Below are positions 44,184 through 52,234 of a stretch of 61,145 nucleotides of DNA, piece after piece (position 1 is the first letter of the stretch; every line of letters starts with the position of its first letter). The stretch lies in contig JAIOOR010000010.1 in NCBI GenBank assembly GCA_021414365.1, forward strand, positions 1 to 61,145. Direction: 5' to 3'. Source of the DNA: Nitrosarchaeum sp. (GTDB lineage Archaea; Thermoproteota; Nitrososphaeria; Nitrososphaerales; Nitrosopumilaceae). The position numbers and the translations under genes were made by a program. A model generated the notes under the pieces. The model ran no database searches. It was not told the DNA's origin and saw only the letters and a list, made by a program, of their open reading frames with translations.

Positions 44184-45638
44184 TTAATTATGTTCTAGTT
44201 CTTTTTCCAAATTTGATTTGTCGGATACTTTCCAATTAAGATCAAATGTCAGCAACGGAAGAGTTATTTCAAACATAGGATACCTGTTTTTATTATAGGC
44301 AATAATTTTCCCATTATGTGCGTCAACTATTTTTTTTGAAATATATAATCCAAGTCCAAATCCAGTTACTTTGTTGATATCTTTTGTTACAACTTCTTTG
44401 AACATTTTTGGTAAAACTTCATTTGGAATTTCAGGTCCTGTATCAGTAAAGAATAGTTTTATGGATTTTTCATCTTTTAACAAATGGGTTTGAATCTTTA
44501 TCTCCCCTGATTCCGTAAATTTAATACAATTATCTAAAATATTTCTGAAAACTTGTTTCATTCTGGTTTTATCCAAATTTAGCATTACATCTACATCGAA
44601 TTTTGTTATGATTGGAACTTTTCTTTCAGGATTAAATTGTTCTGAACTTACAACTTCTTGAATGATGCTGTTTATACTACTTTTCTCTAAATGTAGTTCC
44701 AGTTCGTCATTTTCTATTTTGGTGAGATCCAAGACATTATTTGCAATGTTCTCCAAATGAAATGCGATACTAGATATTCCATCTAGTGCCTCTTGTTTAC
44801 TAATAATTTCTGTTTTAGCTAGTTCCACAAAGCCAAAAATTGGTTGAAGTGGTCCTTTTAATTCATGTGATGCTATTGATATGAACTCCTTTCTTTTTTT
44901 ATCCATTTTTTTCAATTTTTCATTAAGTTCATGAAGATTTTTTGTTTGATTTTTTATTTCCAATTTTAAATTTGCGTTAGTTTGATTAAGAAAGAAAACA
45001 AGCATTGTGGTAATAAGCCCCAATAATATTATCATCATTAATTCAAAAATTTGAAAATTGTCCACTATATATCCAATTGACATCATAGATGTGTCAGGAA
45101 TTGAATTTATTGTTTGCTTTATGGTTTCAATTTTTGTAAATAATTCTGATTGTAAATATTTTATATTCTCATATTCTTTTAGAAAATCTGATTGTTTACC
45201 GTCATAGTAATAATTTAATGCCATAGATACATTATTCTCATAATTCAAATGTAATTCATAAAATGAATCAAAATTCTTTTGTAATTCAGACGATTTATTT
45301 CCAAAAAGATATTCATCTGTTTTTTGGTTATGTACCACAAATTCATTAAAATCTTTTAATTCATTTTTTATTTCGGTATTATATATCCAAATATTTCCCA
45401 CATCATTGTAGTTTTTTTCTGAAATTAATCTTTCAAAAACATTTGATTGTTTTTCATACTTTTCTTTTATGTTTTCAAAATTTACTATTTTTTGATCATA
45501 TTCAACATGATAGTTGAAATTTTGATTAATTTCATCCATTGTTTTTATTGTATATATTGAAGCAATGCCTAATAGCAAAATTATCATAGATATACATATT
45601 CCAATCCTAAACTGGGCATTACTAGTAATTTGTAACAA
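44184..45638 (-). CDS. Membrane histidine kinase with extracellular sensor
   Basis: A 484-aa kinase. A first membrane helix is at about residues 12-32 and a second at about 197-217, enclosing about 165 residues of helical outside sensor. The cytosolic H box is ISIASHELKGPL with H258. The ATPase has the G1-type DTGPEIP and G2-type FGLGLYIS motifs. The G1 motif is altered (DTGPE in place of DxGxG), so activity might be unusual. Start is TTG. It is divergent from the receiver at 45.8 kb, its likely partner. Confidence 0.9.
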   Translation of the reverse strand: MLQITSNAQFRIGICISMIILLLGIASIYTIKTMDEINQNFNYHVEYDQKIVNFENIKEKYEKQSNVFERLISEKNYNDVGNIWIYNTEIKNELKDFNEFVVHNQKTDEYLFGNKSSELQKNFDSFYELHLNYENNVSMALNYYYDGKQSDFLKEYENIKYLQSELFTKIETIKQTINSIPDTSMMSIGYIVDNFQIFELMMIILLGLITTMLVFFLNQTNANLKLEIKNQTKNLHELNEKLKKMDKKRKEFISIASHELKGPLQPIFGFVELAKTEIISKQEALDGISSIAFHLENIANNVLDLTKIENDELELHLEKSSINSIIQEVVSSEQFNPERKVPIITKFDVDVMLNLDKTRMKQVFRNILDNCIKFTESGEIKIQTHLLKDEKSIKLFFTDTGPEIPNEVLPKMFKEVVTKDINKVTGFGLGLYISKKIVDAHNGKIIAYNKNRYPMFEITLPLLTFDLNWKVSDKSNLEKELEHN

Positions 45639-45675
45639 TATTTTGTTATGAATTAATCAAACTTGAATTACTGGT

Positions 45676-45694
45676 TGTTTGTTTTCAACAAACA
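45676..45694. promoter_or_regulatory. Recurring 19-bp palindrome, exact: TGTTTG-N7-CAAACA
   Basis: TGTTTGTTTTCAACAAACA has arms that extend to eight perfect bases (TGTTTGTT/AACAAACA). It lies between the divergent kinase and receiver genes and could control both. Extra TGTTTG half-sites are close by, and TAATTTATAACC follows toward the receiver. Confidence 0.7.
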
Positions 45695-45754
45695 CTTTTG
45701 TTTGTTCATAATTTATAACCATCTTCTTTTGATTAAGAAAAAATACTCTTCATT

Positions 45755-46147
45755 ATGATACGTGTTATAGTAGTTGATGATGATTTTGATACAGCTGAGG
45801 TGTTTTCAGAATATCTGATGTTAAACAATATCGATGTTGTTGGAAAAGCGTATAATGGCTTTGAGGGGATAAAATTATTTGAGGAAAAAAAACCAGATAT
45901 TGTGTTTTCAGATATTTGGATGCCTAAATTTGACGGGTTTTACCTTTTAGATAATCTAAAATCATTATATCCAAATCAAAAAATCATCATGATAACTGCT
46001 GACCTTTCTCAGGAAACTTATGTCAAGTTAAAAGAATCTAAGGCAGACGCATTAATCTTCAAGCCTTTTAGAATCAAACAAATTTTAGAAACAATAAATA
46101 AAATATCTGAAAAAGATTCAGGATTAGTCACAATGGTTAATAAATAA
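45755..46147 (+). CDS. Stand-alone receiver protein
   Basis: A 130-aa receiver with VDDD, acceptor D53 in IVFSDIWMP, and the Lys in IFKPFR. No output domain. It is divergent from the membrane kinase and probably its target. A second receiver gene follows after 21 bases in the same direction, so the two may be co-expressed and compete for phosphate. Confidence 0.9.
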   Translation: MIRVIVVDDDFDTAEVFSEYLMLNNIDVVGKAYNGFEGIKLFEEKKPDIVFSDIWMPKFDGFYLLDNLKSLYPNQKIIMITADLSQETYVKLKESKADALIFKPFRIKQILETINKISEKDSGLVTMVNK

Positions 46148-46168
46148 CTTCCATTAGAAAATAATGCT

Positions 46169-46666
46169 ATGAAAATATTAATTGTTGAAGATGAAGTAGA
46201 TCTATTAGAAGAATATCAAACTTTTCTTGAATCTCATAATCATAAAGTAGTTCTAGCCACTGATGGCGAATCTGCTCTTAAGACATATTTCTCAAAAACA
46301 GATAAAGAATCAAATTCATCTTATTTTGATATTGTTGTTTTAGACTATCAACTACCTGGAAAAAATGGGATGCAAGTAGCATCTGAGATTTTATCTAAAT
46401 GGCCAGAGCAGAGAATCTTATTTGCTTCTGCATATGTTGAAGACACATTAAAAGAATCCATAAAAACATTGAAACAAATCGTTGAACTTCTTCAAAAGCC
46501 ATTTAGCTTACAAACGATGTTGAGCATCATTGAAGATACTAGAACTTATGCAGAGTTAGAAAAACTTAATGTGGATATCAAAAATCTAAAAAACATAGAA
46601 CCAACACATGCTCAAATTACCACTTATTTGGACATTATGAAAAAATTACATGAAAAATCAAAATAA
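46169..46666 (+). CDS. Receiver protein with C-terminal helical tail
   Basis: A 165-aa protein: a receiver (VEDEVD, acceptor D59 in VVLDYQLP, Lys in LLQKPFS) followed by about 45 residues of charged helix (LEKLNVDIKNLKN, then YLDIMKKLHEKS). It has the same pre-acceptor insert as the receivers at 18.2 and 43.8 kb. The tail may serve dimerisation or docking. It is probably in one transcript with the receiver before it. Confidence 0.88.
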   Translation: MKILIVEDEVDLLEEYQTFLESHNHKVVLATDGESALKTYFSKTDKESNSSYFDIVVLDYQLPGKNGMQVASEILSKWPEQRILFASAYVEDTLKESIKTLKQIVELLQKPFSLQTMLSIIEDTRTYAELEKLNVDIKNLKNIEPTHAQITTYLDIMKKLHEKSK

Positions 46667-46688
46667 TTCAAATTTTTTCAAAACATAT

Positions 46689-46707
46689 TGTTTGAACTGA
46701 TCAAACA
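46689..46707 (+). promoter_or_regulatory. Recurring 19-bp palindrome, exact: TGTTTG-N7-CAAACA
   Basis: TGTTTGAACTGATCAAACA has perfect 6-base arms and inner CTGATCA symmetry. A TATA-like TTTTTTTAAATTT starts four bases downstream, and the UspA start is 21-33 bases from the site. Confidence 0.65.
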
Positions 46708-46727
46708 TCTTTTTTTAAATTTAGCAA

Positions 46728-47222
46728 ATGATCTTATTTATGCAATTAAACGTGGAACCAAGAAAAAACATCCCAATCCCCGTTTTTAGGAAAATATTGA
46801 TTCCATATGATGATTCAAAACTATCAGAGAAAGCATTTTGGTATGCAGTTAATTTGGATATGAATCATAAAACAGAAATTTTAATTCTTTCAGTATTTCA
46901 TAGTGATCATTTACCTAGTTCTTTTTTAGATTATAATGCCCACCAAACAATCATAGAGAAAGATAAACTAATTCACGTTAAACTAAAGCATAACGAAATG
47001 AAAAAAGTTGCAGAAAAATATGGCATTTCATGTAATTCTTATCTAGCACTTTCTTCTTCTATAGCACAGTCGGTTATATCATATATTTATTCCACACATG
47101 CAGATTTAGTGATTATGGGAACACGTGGTACTGGGTCTGGTACAGGTAGAAAATTAATGCTTGGCAGTGTATCTCTTGAAGTTTCTCAATATTCACCTGT
47201 TCCAGTTTTATTAGTGAAGTAG
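46728..47222 (+). CDS. Universal stress protein, UspA family
   Basis: A UspA of up to 164 residues with ILIPYDDS at the N-terminal side and the nucleotide motif MGTRGTGSGTGRKLMLGSVS near the end. This glycine-rich loop is two residues longer than in the 0.4-kb UspA. The TATA position fits the second ATG at 46740 (MQLNVEPRKN) as a leaderless start. It carries a strong copy of the recurring operator, which ties it to the motility and signalling group. Confidence 0.9.
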   Translation: MILFMQLNVEPRKNIPIPVFRKILIPYDDSKLSEKAFWYAVNLDMNHKTEILILSVFHSDHLPSSFLDYNAHQTIIEKDKLIHVKLKHNEMKKVAEKYGISCNSYLALSSSIAQSVISYIYSTHADLVIMGTRGTGSGTGRKLMLGSVSLEVSQYSPVPVLLVK

Positions 47223-47346
47223 AAATTATTAGTAAAAATATTCATAGAATTAGGAAATTCATGATGATTTAGCAGATGATTGTAATTATGTATGTATGAA
47301 AACAACACACACAGGGTAATAATAGATTCAATAGAAAATAATTTGT

Positions 47347-47808
47347 TTGTATGAAAAATTAGAAAAAAAATCAAACGACTCTGAATTAAACGAAATATTG
47401 AAAAATAATTTGTTTTTTGAATTTGAGAACCAAATTAATGTAACCATCGAAACAGATTCAAAAAATATCAAAATGAATTCAATTACAAATATCATAAATA
47501 TCTCAATAGACAAAGTAATTGATGATATTGTAACCGATTTAATTAATATAAATCCGATTTTGTTAAGTTCAAAAAACATTAGAAAAATTGCAAAAATCTG
47601 TGAAAAATTTTTTAGAGATTCAAATTTTGGAATGTTTGAATATGTACAAAAAACAGGCATGAGTATTTTTAAAGTTGAGCATAGTTCAGGTGTAAACGGT
47701 ACTGAATTTTTAAAGAAATTCTTTGAAAAAATATTTGAAATTTCTTTAAAGGGATATTCCTTTTACATAATTTCTAATGAAAATTATGTATGTGTAATGT
47801 TTAGATAA
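47347..47808 (+). CDS. Hypothetical protein, 153 aa
   Basis: A soluble protein from a TTG start, without membrane or metal motifs except a lone Cys. The second half (FFRDSNFGMFEYVQ and VEHSSGVNGTEFLKKFFEK) has the feel of a small ligand-binding V4R- or MEDS-like fold, but this is only an impression. The first half is rich in Ile and Asn. It lies between UspA and the convergent NDH-2 gene. Confidence 0.55.
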   Translation: MYEKLEKKSNDSELNEILKNNLFFEFENQINVTIETDSKNIKMNSITNIINISIDKVIDDIVTDLININPILLSSKNIRKIAKICEKFFRDSNFGMFEYVQKTGMSIFKVEHSSGVNGTEFLKKFFEKIFEISLKGYSFYIISNENYVCVMFR

Positions 47809-47817
47809 TATTAACAG

Positions 47818-49251
47818 TTAAAATTTAAAAGTCAGTTGTTCTTTAATTGATGGAATATTCTCTGTAATATGAATACCATGTGTCTTTTTCTTTTTAATTG
47901 ATCCAATCAGTGTAACATCCCGTGGTAATAGAAAATCAATTGACCAATCTACAAATATCTTAATTTTTTTACCAAATGTTGGAATTTTTGACAAGTAATA
48001 AGATCTCCAAACCAACCAAGCTGGAATTCCACTTAGATCATGGTCTGCAATAGTGGCAATACCCATCCTATTTCCAATAATTGCCATTATCCCCATACTA
48101 TTAAATGAAAATCTCTTTAATTTTTTCTTGCCATCAAATACCGCCTCAAGATTTTCGGCAATTACTTTACCCTCTCTAATTGCATGTTGTGCAGTTGATG
48201 GGTATATGCTATTTGAAGCAGCATCTTTGATCCAAGCACAATCACCTAGAACAAAGACATTATCATGATTTTTCATTCTTAACATTTCATCTACTTGAAC
48301 TCTACCATTATCTCCATGTTCACATTTTAATTCAGAAATGACTTGATTCATAGTAATCCCTCCAGTCCAAATCAGTGTTGCACATGGTAATTTTTCATTG
48401 TTATTTAGCATAACAAATTCTTCTCCTGCATCAACAGCTCTTGCATTTTTTAATACTGTAACCCCCTCTTTTTCAATAAAATCCAGAGCTGTTTTTGCTA
48501 GTTTTTCATTAATCTCAGGTAAAATTCGATCTTTTGAGGAGATTAGAACCACGTTAATATTTTTTGGATTGATACTTTTGTAGAAATTTGAAATTGATTG
48601 TCTAACAAAATGATTAATTTCACTTATTGTTTCAACTCCTGCAAATCCACCACCTATAACAACAAACGTCAATAATGTTTTTTGTAATTTATAATTTCCT
48701 GTCTGAGCGGCATGCTCTAACATCAAAATAATGTGATTTTTAACCGCAATTGCATCCTCGATAGTTTTCATAGAAAATGAATGCTTTTCCAAATTAGTAT
48801 TTTTGAAATAATTACTTTTACCTCCTAATGCTAATACCATATAATCATATTCTAATGTACGTACTTTATTATCAAATGATCTTTGAATGGTAACAAGCTG
48901 TTGATCTAAATCAATGGATTCTACTGTTGCTTGTAAAAATTTAGCTTTTTTACAAAAATAGCGTATAGGTGTAGAAATATTACTTGGATGAATTAATCCA
49001 GATACAACTTGGGGCAGCATAGGAGTAAAAAGAAAATAATTATCATTTGAAACAATAGTAATTTCCACTTTTTCATTTTCAAATCTTTTTTCTATATCAC
49101 GTAATATTGTAATTCCGCCAAATCCCCCACCTAAAATTAGGATTTTCTTGATTGAGGTTGATTGACTTTTATGTGCAGTTATGTGATGTGCATAATATTC
49201 AAATTCTGAAGAAAATACAAGATTACAATTATTGCAATTTATTTTTGACAT
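47818..49251 (-). CDS. Type II NADH dehydrogenase (NDH-2) with N-terminal C2H2 zinc finger
   Basis: A 477-aa flavoprotein. The FAD motif GGGFGGITILRD is near residue 41 and the NADH motif GGGFAGVETISEI is near 200. Later FAD contacts VFVLGDCA are present, and a C-terminal amphipathic part (LPRDVTLIG) suits membrane surface binding. NDH-2 passes electrons from NADH to quinone without pumping protons. The first 27 residues form C6-x2-C9-x12-H22-x4-H27, a classical C2H2 finger not part of the usual enzyme. Related sulfide:quinone reductases lack the paired Cys seen in that group, so NDH-2 is preferred. Confidence 0.85.
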   Translation of the reverse strand: MSKINCNNCNLVFSSEFEYYAHHITAHKSQSTSIKKILILGGGFGGITILRDIEKRFENEKVEITIVSNDNYFLFTPMLPQVVSGLIHPSNISTPIRYFCKKAKFLQATVESIDLDQQLVTIQRSFDNKVRTLEYDYMVLALGGKSNYFKNTNLEKHSFSMKTIEDAIAVKNHIILMLEHAAQTGNYKLQKTLLTFVVIGGGFAGVETISEINHFVRQSISNFYKSINPKNINVVLISSKDRILPEINEKLAKTALDFIEKEGVTVLKNARAVDAGEEFVMLNNNEKLPCATLIWTGGITMNQVISELKCEHGDNGRVQVDEMLRMKNHDNVFVLGDCAWIKDAASNSIYPSTAQHAIREGKVIAENLEAVFDGKKKLKRFSFNSMGIMAIIGNRMGIATIADHDLSGIPAWLVWRSYYLSKIPTFGKKIKIFVDWSIDFLLPRDVTLIGSIKKKKTHGIHITENIPSIKEQLTFKF

Positions 49252-49288
49252 GATTGAATATCATGAAACATGCTTTAAACCTCCTGTC

Positions 49289-49307
49289 TGTTTAAATTCT
49301 ACAAAAA
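49289..49307. promoter_or_regulatory. Likely copy of the recurring 19-bp element before NDH-2
   Basis: On the reverse strand TTTTTGTAGAATTTAAACA differs by one arm base from TGTTTG-N7-TAAACA. It is centred 47 bases upstream of the NDH-2 start, with AGGAGG close to the gene. Confidence 0.4.
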
Positions 49308-49462
49308 TAATGTTTAACATAGAATTATTCTAAAAAAAGATTGGGAATGCACTGGGTTAATTTCTGGTTAAAAATTTGATATAATGAGCATTTTGAGATG
49401 CTTGAAATTAAAATTCCGATTAATTTAGAATTAAAATTTTAGAATTAAAATTTTAGAATTAT

Positions 49463-50119
49463 TTAGGGCATATTTTTTATATTTTTTAAAAAAAATTTTC
49501 TACTTATGCCCAAAAACACTGTAAACTCCATGCATTCAATCAACATTATTTGCCAAAAATACATCACCCATCCCCCCATCAGATGATCTGAAACAGCTAG
49601 AACTACTGAAAAAATCTTAAAATCTTGTACGGATAATAAAGGTAACACTACTATGGCATCTATTTGCTGATTAGGTGATATTTGTGAGGTTACACGCTGG
49701 ATAGCATCATAACTCAAATCTGAATCTACCAAAATTCCCTGTTTATGTAATTGAGTAATCACTTGATCTTTCAAATCAGAATAATCGTGATTTCCTACAT
49801 GTATGCTAAATACGGTAAATCCCCCAATAAAGAGAAACAATCCCGTTTGAACATATACAAACCATTTTCTTTTACCATGATAATTTTTACTGATTTGTCG
49901 TAAAAACATTTGTCCAAAAACCCCTATTTTTTCTTTTTTCGCTAAAAATAAGATTATTCCAAAAACTAGCGAGATTAATCCAAGAGAGCCTAACCATTCA
50001 TCAGAAAATATGATTTTAGAGAATATTCTAAGCGGTACCAAAATTGCAATTAAAGAAAAAGCGACAATTATGAATTCAATTTTAGGAGAAAAAGTTTTGT
50101 TTTTGTTAAATAAAGTCAT
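49463..50119 (-). CDS. Membrane protein of unknown function
   Basis: A 218-aa protein with four hydrophobic segments: two in the first 60 residues, one at about 88-106, and one near the C-terminus (GGWVMYFWQIMLIECMEF). An outside loop of about 70 residues lies between the third and fourth. It follows the C2H2 mini-protein on the same strand with a 21-base gap. No family is recognised. Confidence 0.65.
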   Translation of the reverse strand: MTLFNKNKTFSPKIEFIIVAFSLIAILVPLRIFSKIIFSDEWLGSLGLISLVFGIILFLAKKEKIGVFGQMFLRQISKNYHGKRKWFVYVQTGLFLFIGGFTVFSIHVGNHDYSDLKDQVITQLHKQGILVDSDLSYDAIQRVTSQISPNQQIDAIVVLPLLSVQDFKIFSVVLAVSDHLMGGWVMYFWQIMLIECMEFTVFLGISRKFFLKNIKNMP

Positions 50120-50140
50120 GATTCAAAGTTTAAGATTTAA

Positions 50141-50275
50141 TCAATATTTTGATTTACGTTGTTTTGAATGTGCTTTAATCATGTGTATCTGTGTTCTATG
50201 AGATTCTGAGAATTCCATATTGCATATTCGACATACCAATCCCATATCCTGATATTTTTTCTTAAAGAAACTCAT
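50141..50275 (-). CDS. Stand-alone C2H2 zinc-finger mini-protein, 44 aa
   Basis: A short ATG frame gives MSFFKKKYQDMGLVCRICNM and continues to a basic tail KQRKSKY. Ligands are C15-x2-C18-x12-H31-x4-H36, the same spacing as the finger on NDH-2 at 49.2 kb. Basic ends on both sides suggest nucleic-acid binding. It starts with a clean ATG, has no stop within, and is followed closely by the membrane-protein gene. Archaeal C2H2 mini-proteins are known, but the role here is open. Confidence 0.7.
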   Translation of the reverse strand: MSFFKKKYQDMGLVCRICNMEFSESHRTQIHMIKAHSKQRKSKY

Positions 50276-50380
50276 AGACTTTGATTAATTATTCTCATTA
50301 TAATCAACAGTATGTTTAATTCAGACAATCAACATTTGAGTATTTTAAAAAATAATATTTGAAAATTTAAATAATTATAA

Positions 50381-50959
50381 TTAGGGGTTGAACATCGATG
50401 GAAGAAGTTTTCTGTATTGATCATATTCGGATTTTAACTGCCAACCATCTTCAGCATTTTTAGTACTTTTCAAAACCAAGATTTGTTGATTAATATCTTT
50501 TAGTTCTTGAATCATAGAATTTCTTTGAATTGTGATATCATCACTTCCAATATAGGAATCCATCGAAGTCATGTATTTTTCATATTTTATCTTAAAATCT
50601 AACAGTTTTTCCAAATATTCATCTGTAGTGAGTTTTCCACCGGAATAATCAAGGCTGATTTGATTATAATTTGTACTTAGTCGTATTCCGTTATTTTGAA
50701 TTTTTTCACTTGCTACAAGATCAGGAGTCTCTTTTTCTTTTAGAACATCCTCATCGGTAATATCTTTAAACATGCCCAAAGTATGCTCCTCAGTCGATTT
50801 CTCATGAGCAACTTGATTAATAAAATCTTGCCCCATATCCAAAATTGATGATTTTTCAACATTTGGATCTGAATGGATACCATTTCCTGGAACATTATAA
50901 ATCGATAAAAAAGCTAGAGGAATTCCAATTAATGCTAGTAAAAATATCCACTTATACAT
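50381..50959 (-). CDS. Exported protein of unknown function, 192 aa
   Basis: The N-terminus is a signal peptide or anchor (WIFLLALIGIPLAFLSIY). The mature part is acidic and mostly helical, with a segment LTTDEYLEKLLDFKIKYEKYM that recalls short helical hairpins of exported archaeal proteins. No cysteines, so not a lipoprotein by the classical box. No family is recognised; no operon partner. Confidence 0.6.
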   Translation of the reverse strand: MYKWIFLLALIGIPLAFLSIYNVPGNGIHSDPNVEKSSILDMGQDFINQVAHEKSTEEHTLGMFKDITDEDVLKEKETPDLVASEKIQNNGIRLSTNYNQISLDYSGGKLTTDEYLEKLLDFKIKYEKYMTSMDSYIGSDDITIQRNSMIQELKDINQQILVLKSTKNAEDGWQLKSEYDQYRKLLPSMFNP

Positions 50960-51114
50960 TTGATATCAAAAGATAATTTGGGCGTTATTGATTATAAGAA
51001 TAAGTTAATAAAAAATAAAATACAGAAGTATATTAGGAAAATAATTATTGATATATTAAAAAATCTATAAAAAATGGATTTTTTAAGGGGGACAAATTTT
51101 TGTTTCTAAAATAA

Positions 51115-51537
51115 TCATGTTGGTTTTGGAATTTGACCGTACAGTCCCATTCTTTTCCTCTCACGTAATGCATCAGCTACAACTTTCAATAAATTCACAC
51201 GTTGCATCGGTTTAGGAACAAAACTAAAAGCTCCAAGTCTCATCATTCTATTAAGAAGTTCTTGGTCATCAGTATATGCGGTAGTCATAATTACTTTGAT
51301 TGTAGGATCATCCTTACAGATGGCTTCTAATACTTGCATTCCATCCATACCGGGCATTTGCCAATCCAATAATACTGCATCTGGTTTGTACTGCCTGTAC
51401 ATCTTGAAACCTTCAACACCACTTGATGCTAGTAGTACTGTAATGAATTTAATATCTTCTTTAATTATCGTTTTTGCAAATTCCCTAAATGAGGCAGAGT
51501 CATCAATTATTAGAAAAATCGGATATTGTCTTCCCAT
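51115..51537 (-). CDS. Stand-alone receiver, tandem copy A
   Basis: A 140-aa receiver with IDDSASFREFA, acceptor D58 in VLLDWQMP, and the Lys in VPKPM. It shares about two thirds of its residues with copy B just upstream, and long stretches are almost identical at DNA level, for example around 51160-51290 and 51690-51820. It is therefore a recent tandem duplication. No output domain. Confidence 0.9.
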   Translation of the reverse strand: MGRQYPIFLIIDDSASFREFAKTIIKEDIKFITVLLASSGVEGFKMYRQYKPDAVLLDWQMPGMDGMQVLEAICKDDPTIKVIMTTAYTDDQELLNRMMRLGAFSFVPKPMQRVNLLKVVADALRERKRMGLYGQIPKPT

Positions 51538-51570
51538 AAATAATTTATAAGTTTAATCAATATAGGAAAT

Positions 51571-51589
51571 TGTATGATTTCTATGAACA
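51571..51589. promoter_or_regulatory. Recurring 19-bp palindrome upstream of receiver copy A
   Basis: On the reverse strand TGTTCATAGAAATCATACA fits 6-7-6 with one arm mismatch. It sits 34-52 bases upstream of the start at 51537, with a TATA-like TTATAAATT between. Confidence 0.55.
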
Positions 51590-51639
51590 CGCAGATTTAC
51601 TTTAAATTACATAAAAACCCTAAGTTATAAAAATTAGCA

Positions 51640-52077
51640 TCAAACTTGAGATGATTTTACAGGATTACGAATTGTGCCATAAAAGTTGGCGTTTCTTCTC
51701 TCACGTAATGCATCAGCTACAACTTTCAGTAAATTTATTCTGTTCATAGGTTTAGGAACAAAACTAAAAGCTCCAAGTCTCATCATTGTATTGAGAAGTT
51801 CTTGGTCATCATCATACGCGGTAGTCATAATGACTTTGGTAGTAGGATCATCTTTGATAATTGCCTCTAACACAATTAATCCATTATAATCCGGCAGATG
51901 CAAATCCAATAATATCACATCTGGTTTGTATTGCTTGTATAATTTTAGACCTTCAACACCATTTGCGGCTTGAAAAATATTTATCCATTTGATATCCTCT
52001 TTAATAGAATATTTTGCAAATTCTCTAAATGCAAGAGAATCATCTATTACCAAAACTATAGGATATGTTCGACCCAT
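51640..52077 (-). CDS. Stand-alone receiver, tandem copy B
   Basis: A 145-aa receiver paralogous to copy A, with IDDSLAFREFA, acceptor D58 in ILLDLHLP, and the same end ALRERR followed by a different tail. Changes concentrate around the acceptor loop (DWQMPGMDG against DLHLPDYNG), which suggests that the two copies now have different partners. Each copy has its own operator and promoter. Confidence 0.9.
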   Translation of the reverse strand: MGRTYPIVLVIDDSLAFREFAKYSIKEDIKWINIFQAANGVEGLKLYKQYKPDVILLDLHLPDYNGLIVLEAIIKDDPTTKVIMTTAYDDDQELLNTMMRLGAFSFVPKPMNRINLLKVVADALRERRNANFYGTIRNPVKSSQV

Positions 52078-52110
52078 GATTTTTTAATGGGTTTAAGAAA
52101 TTTATCAGAT

Positions 52111-52129
52111 TGTTTGATTTAATTAAACA
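52111..52129. promoter_or_regulatory. Recurring 19-bp palindrome upstream of receiver copy B
   Basis: TGTTTGATTTAATTAAACA lies 34 bases upstream of the receiver start at 52077. The inverted symmetry extends outward to AGATTGTTT/AAACAATCT. Confidence 0.6.
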
Positions 52130-52178
52130 ATCTAAATTAGAGACTAATTGAAGATGGTAAATTTGATCATTTAGTATG

Positions 52179-52197
52179 TGTTTGTACACTGTAAACA
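52179..52197 (+). promoter_or_regulatory. Recurring 19-bp palindrome upstream of histidine kinase
   Basis: TGTTTGTACACTGTAAACA lies 38 bases before the kinase start at 52235. A TATA-like TATTTAAT lies between. Together with the site at 52111 it forms a back-to-back pair in the divergent promoter region. Confidence 0.6.
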
Positions 52198-52234
52198 CTC
52201 TGAAATCTAAATCAAAGATATTTAATTACAACAT

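Noticed and set aside
50311-50329. TGTTTA-N7-CAATCA near 50311.
   Set aside because: Three arm mismatches and no clear gene start at the expected distance; treated as background.
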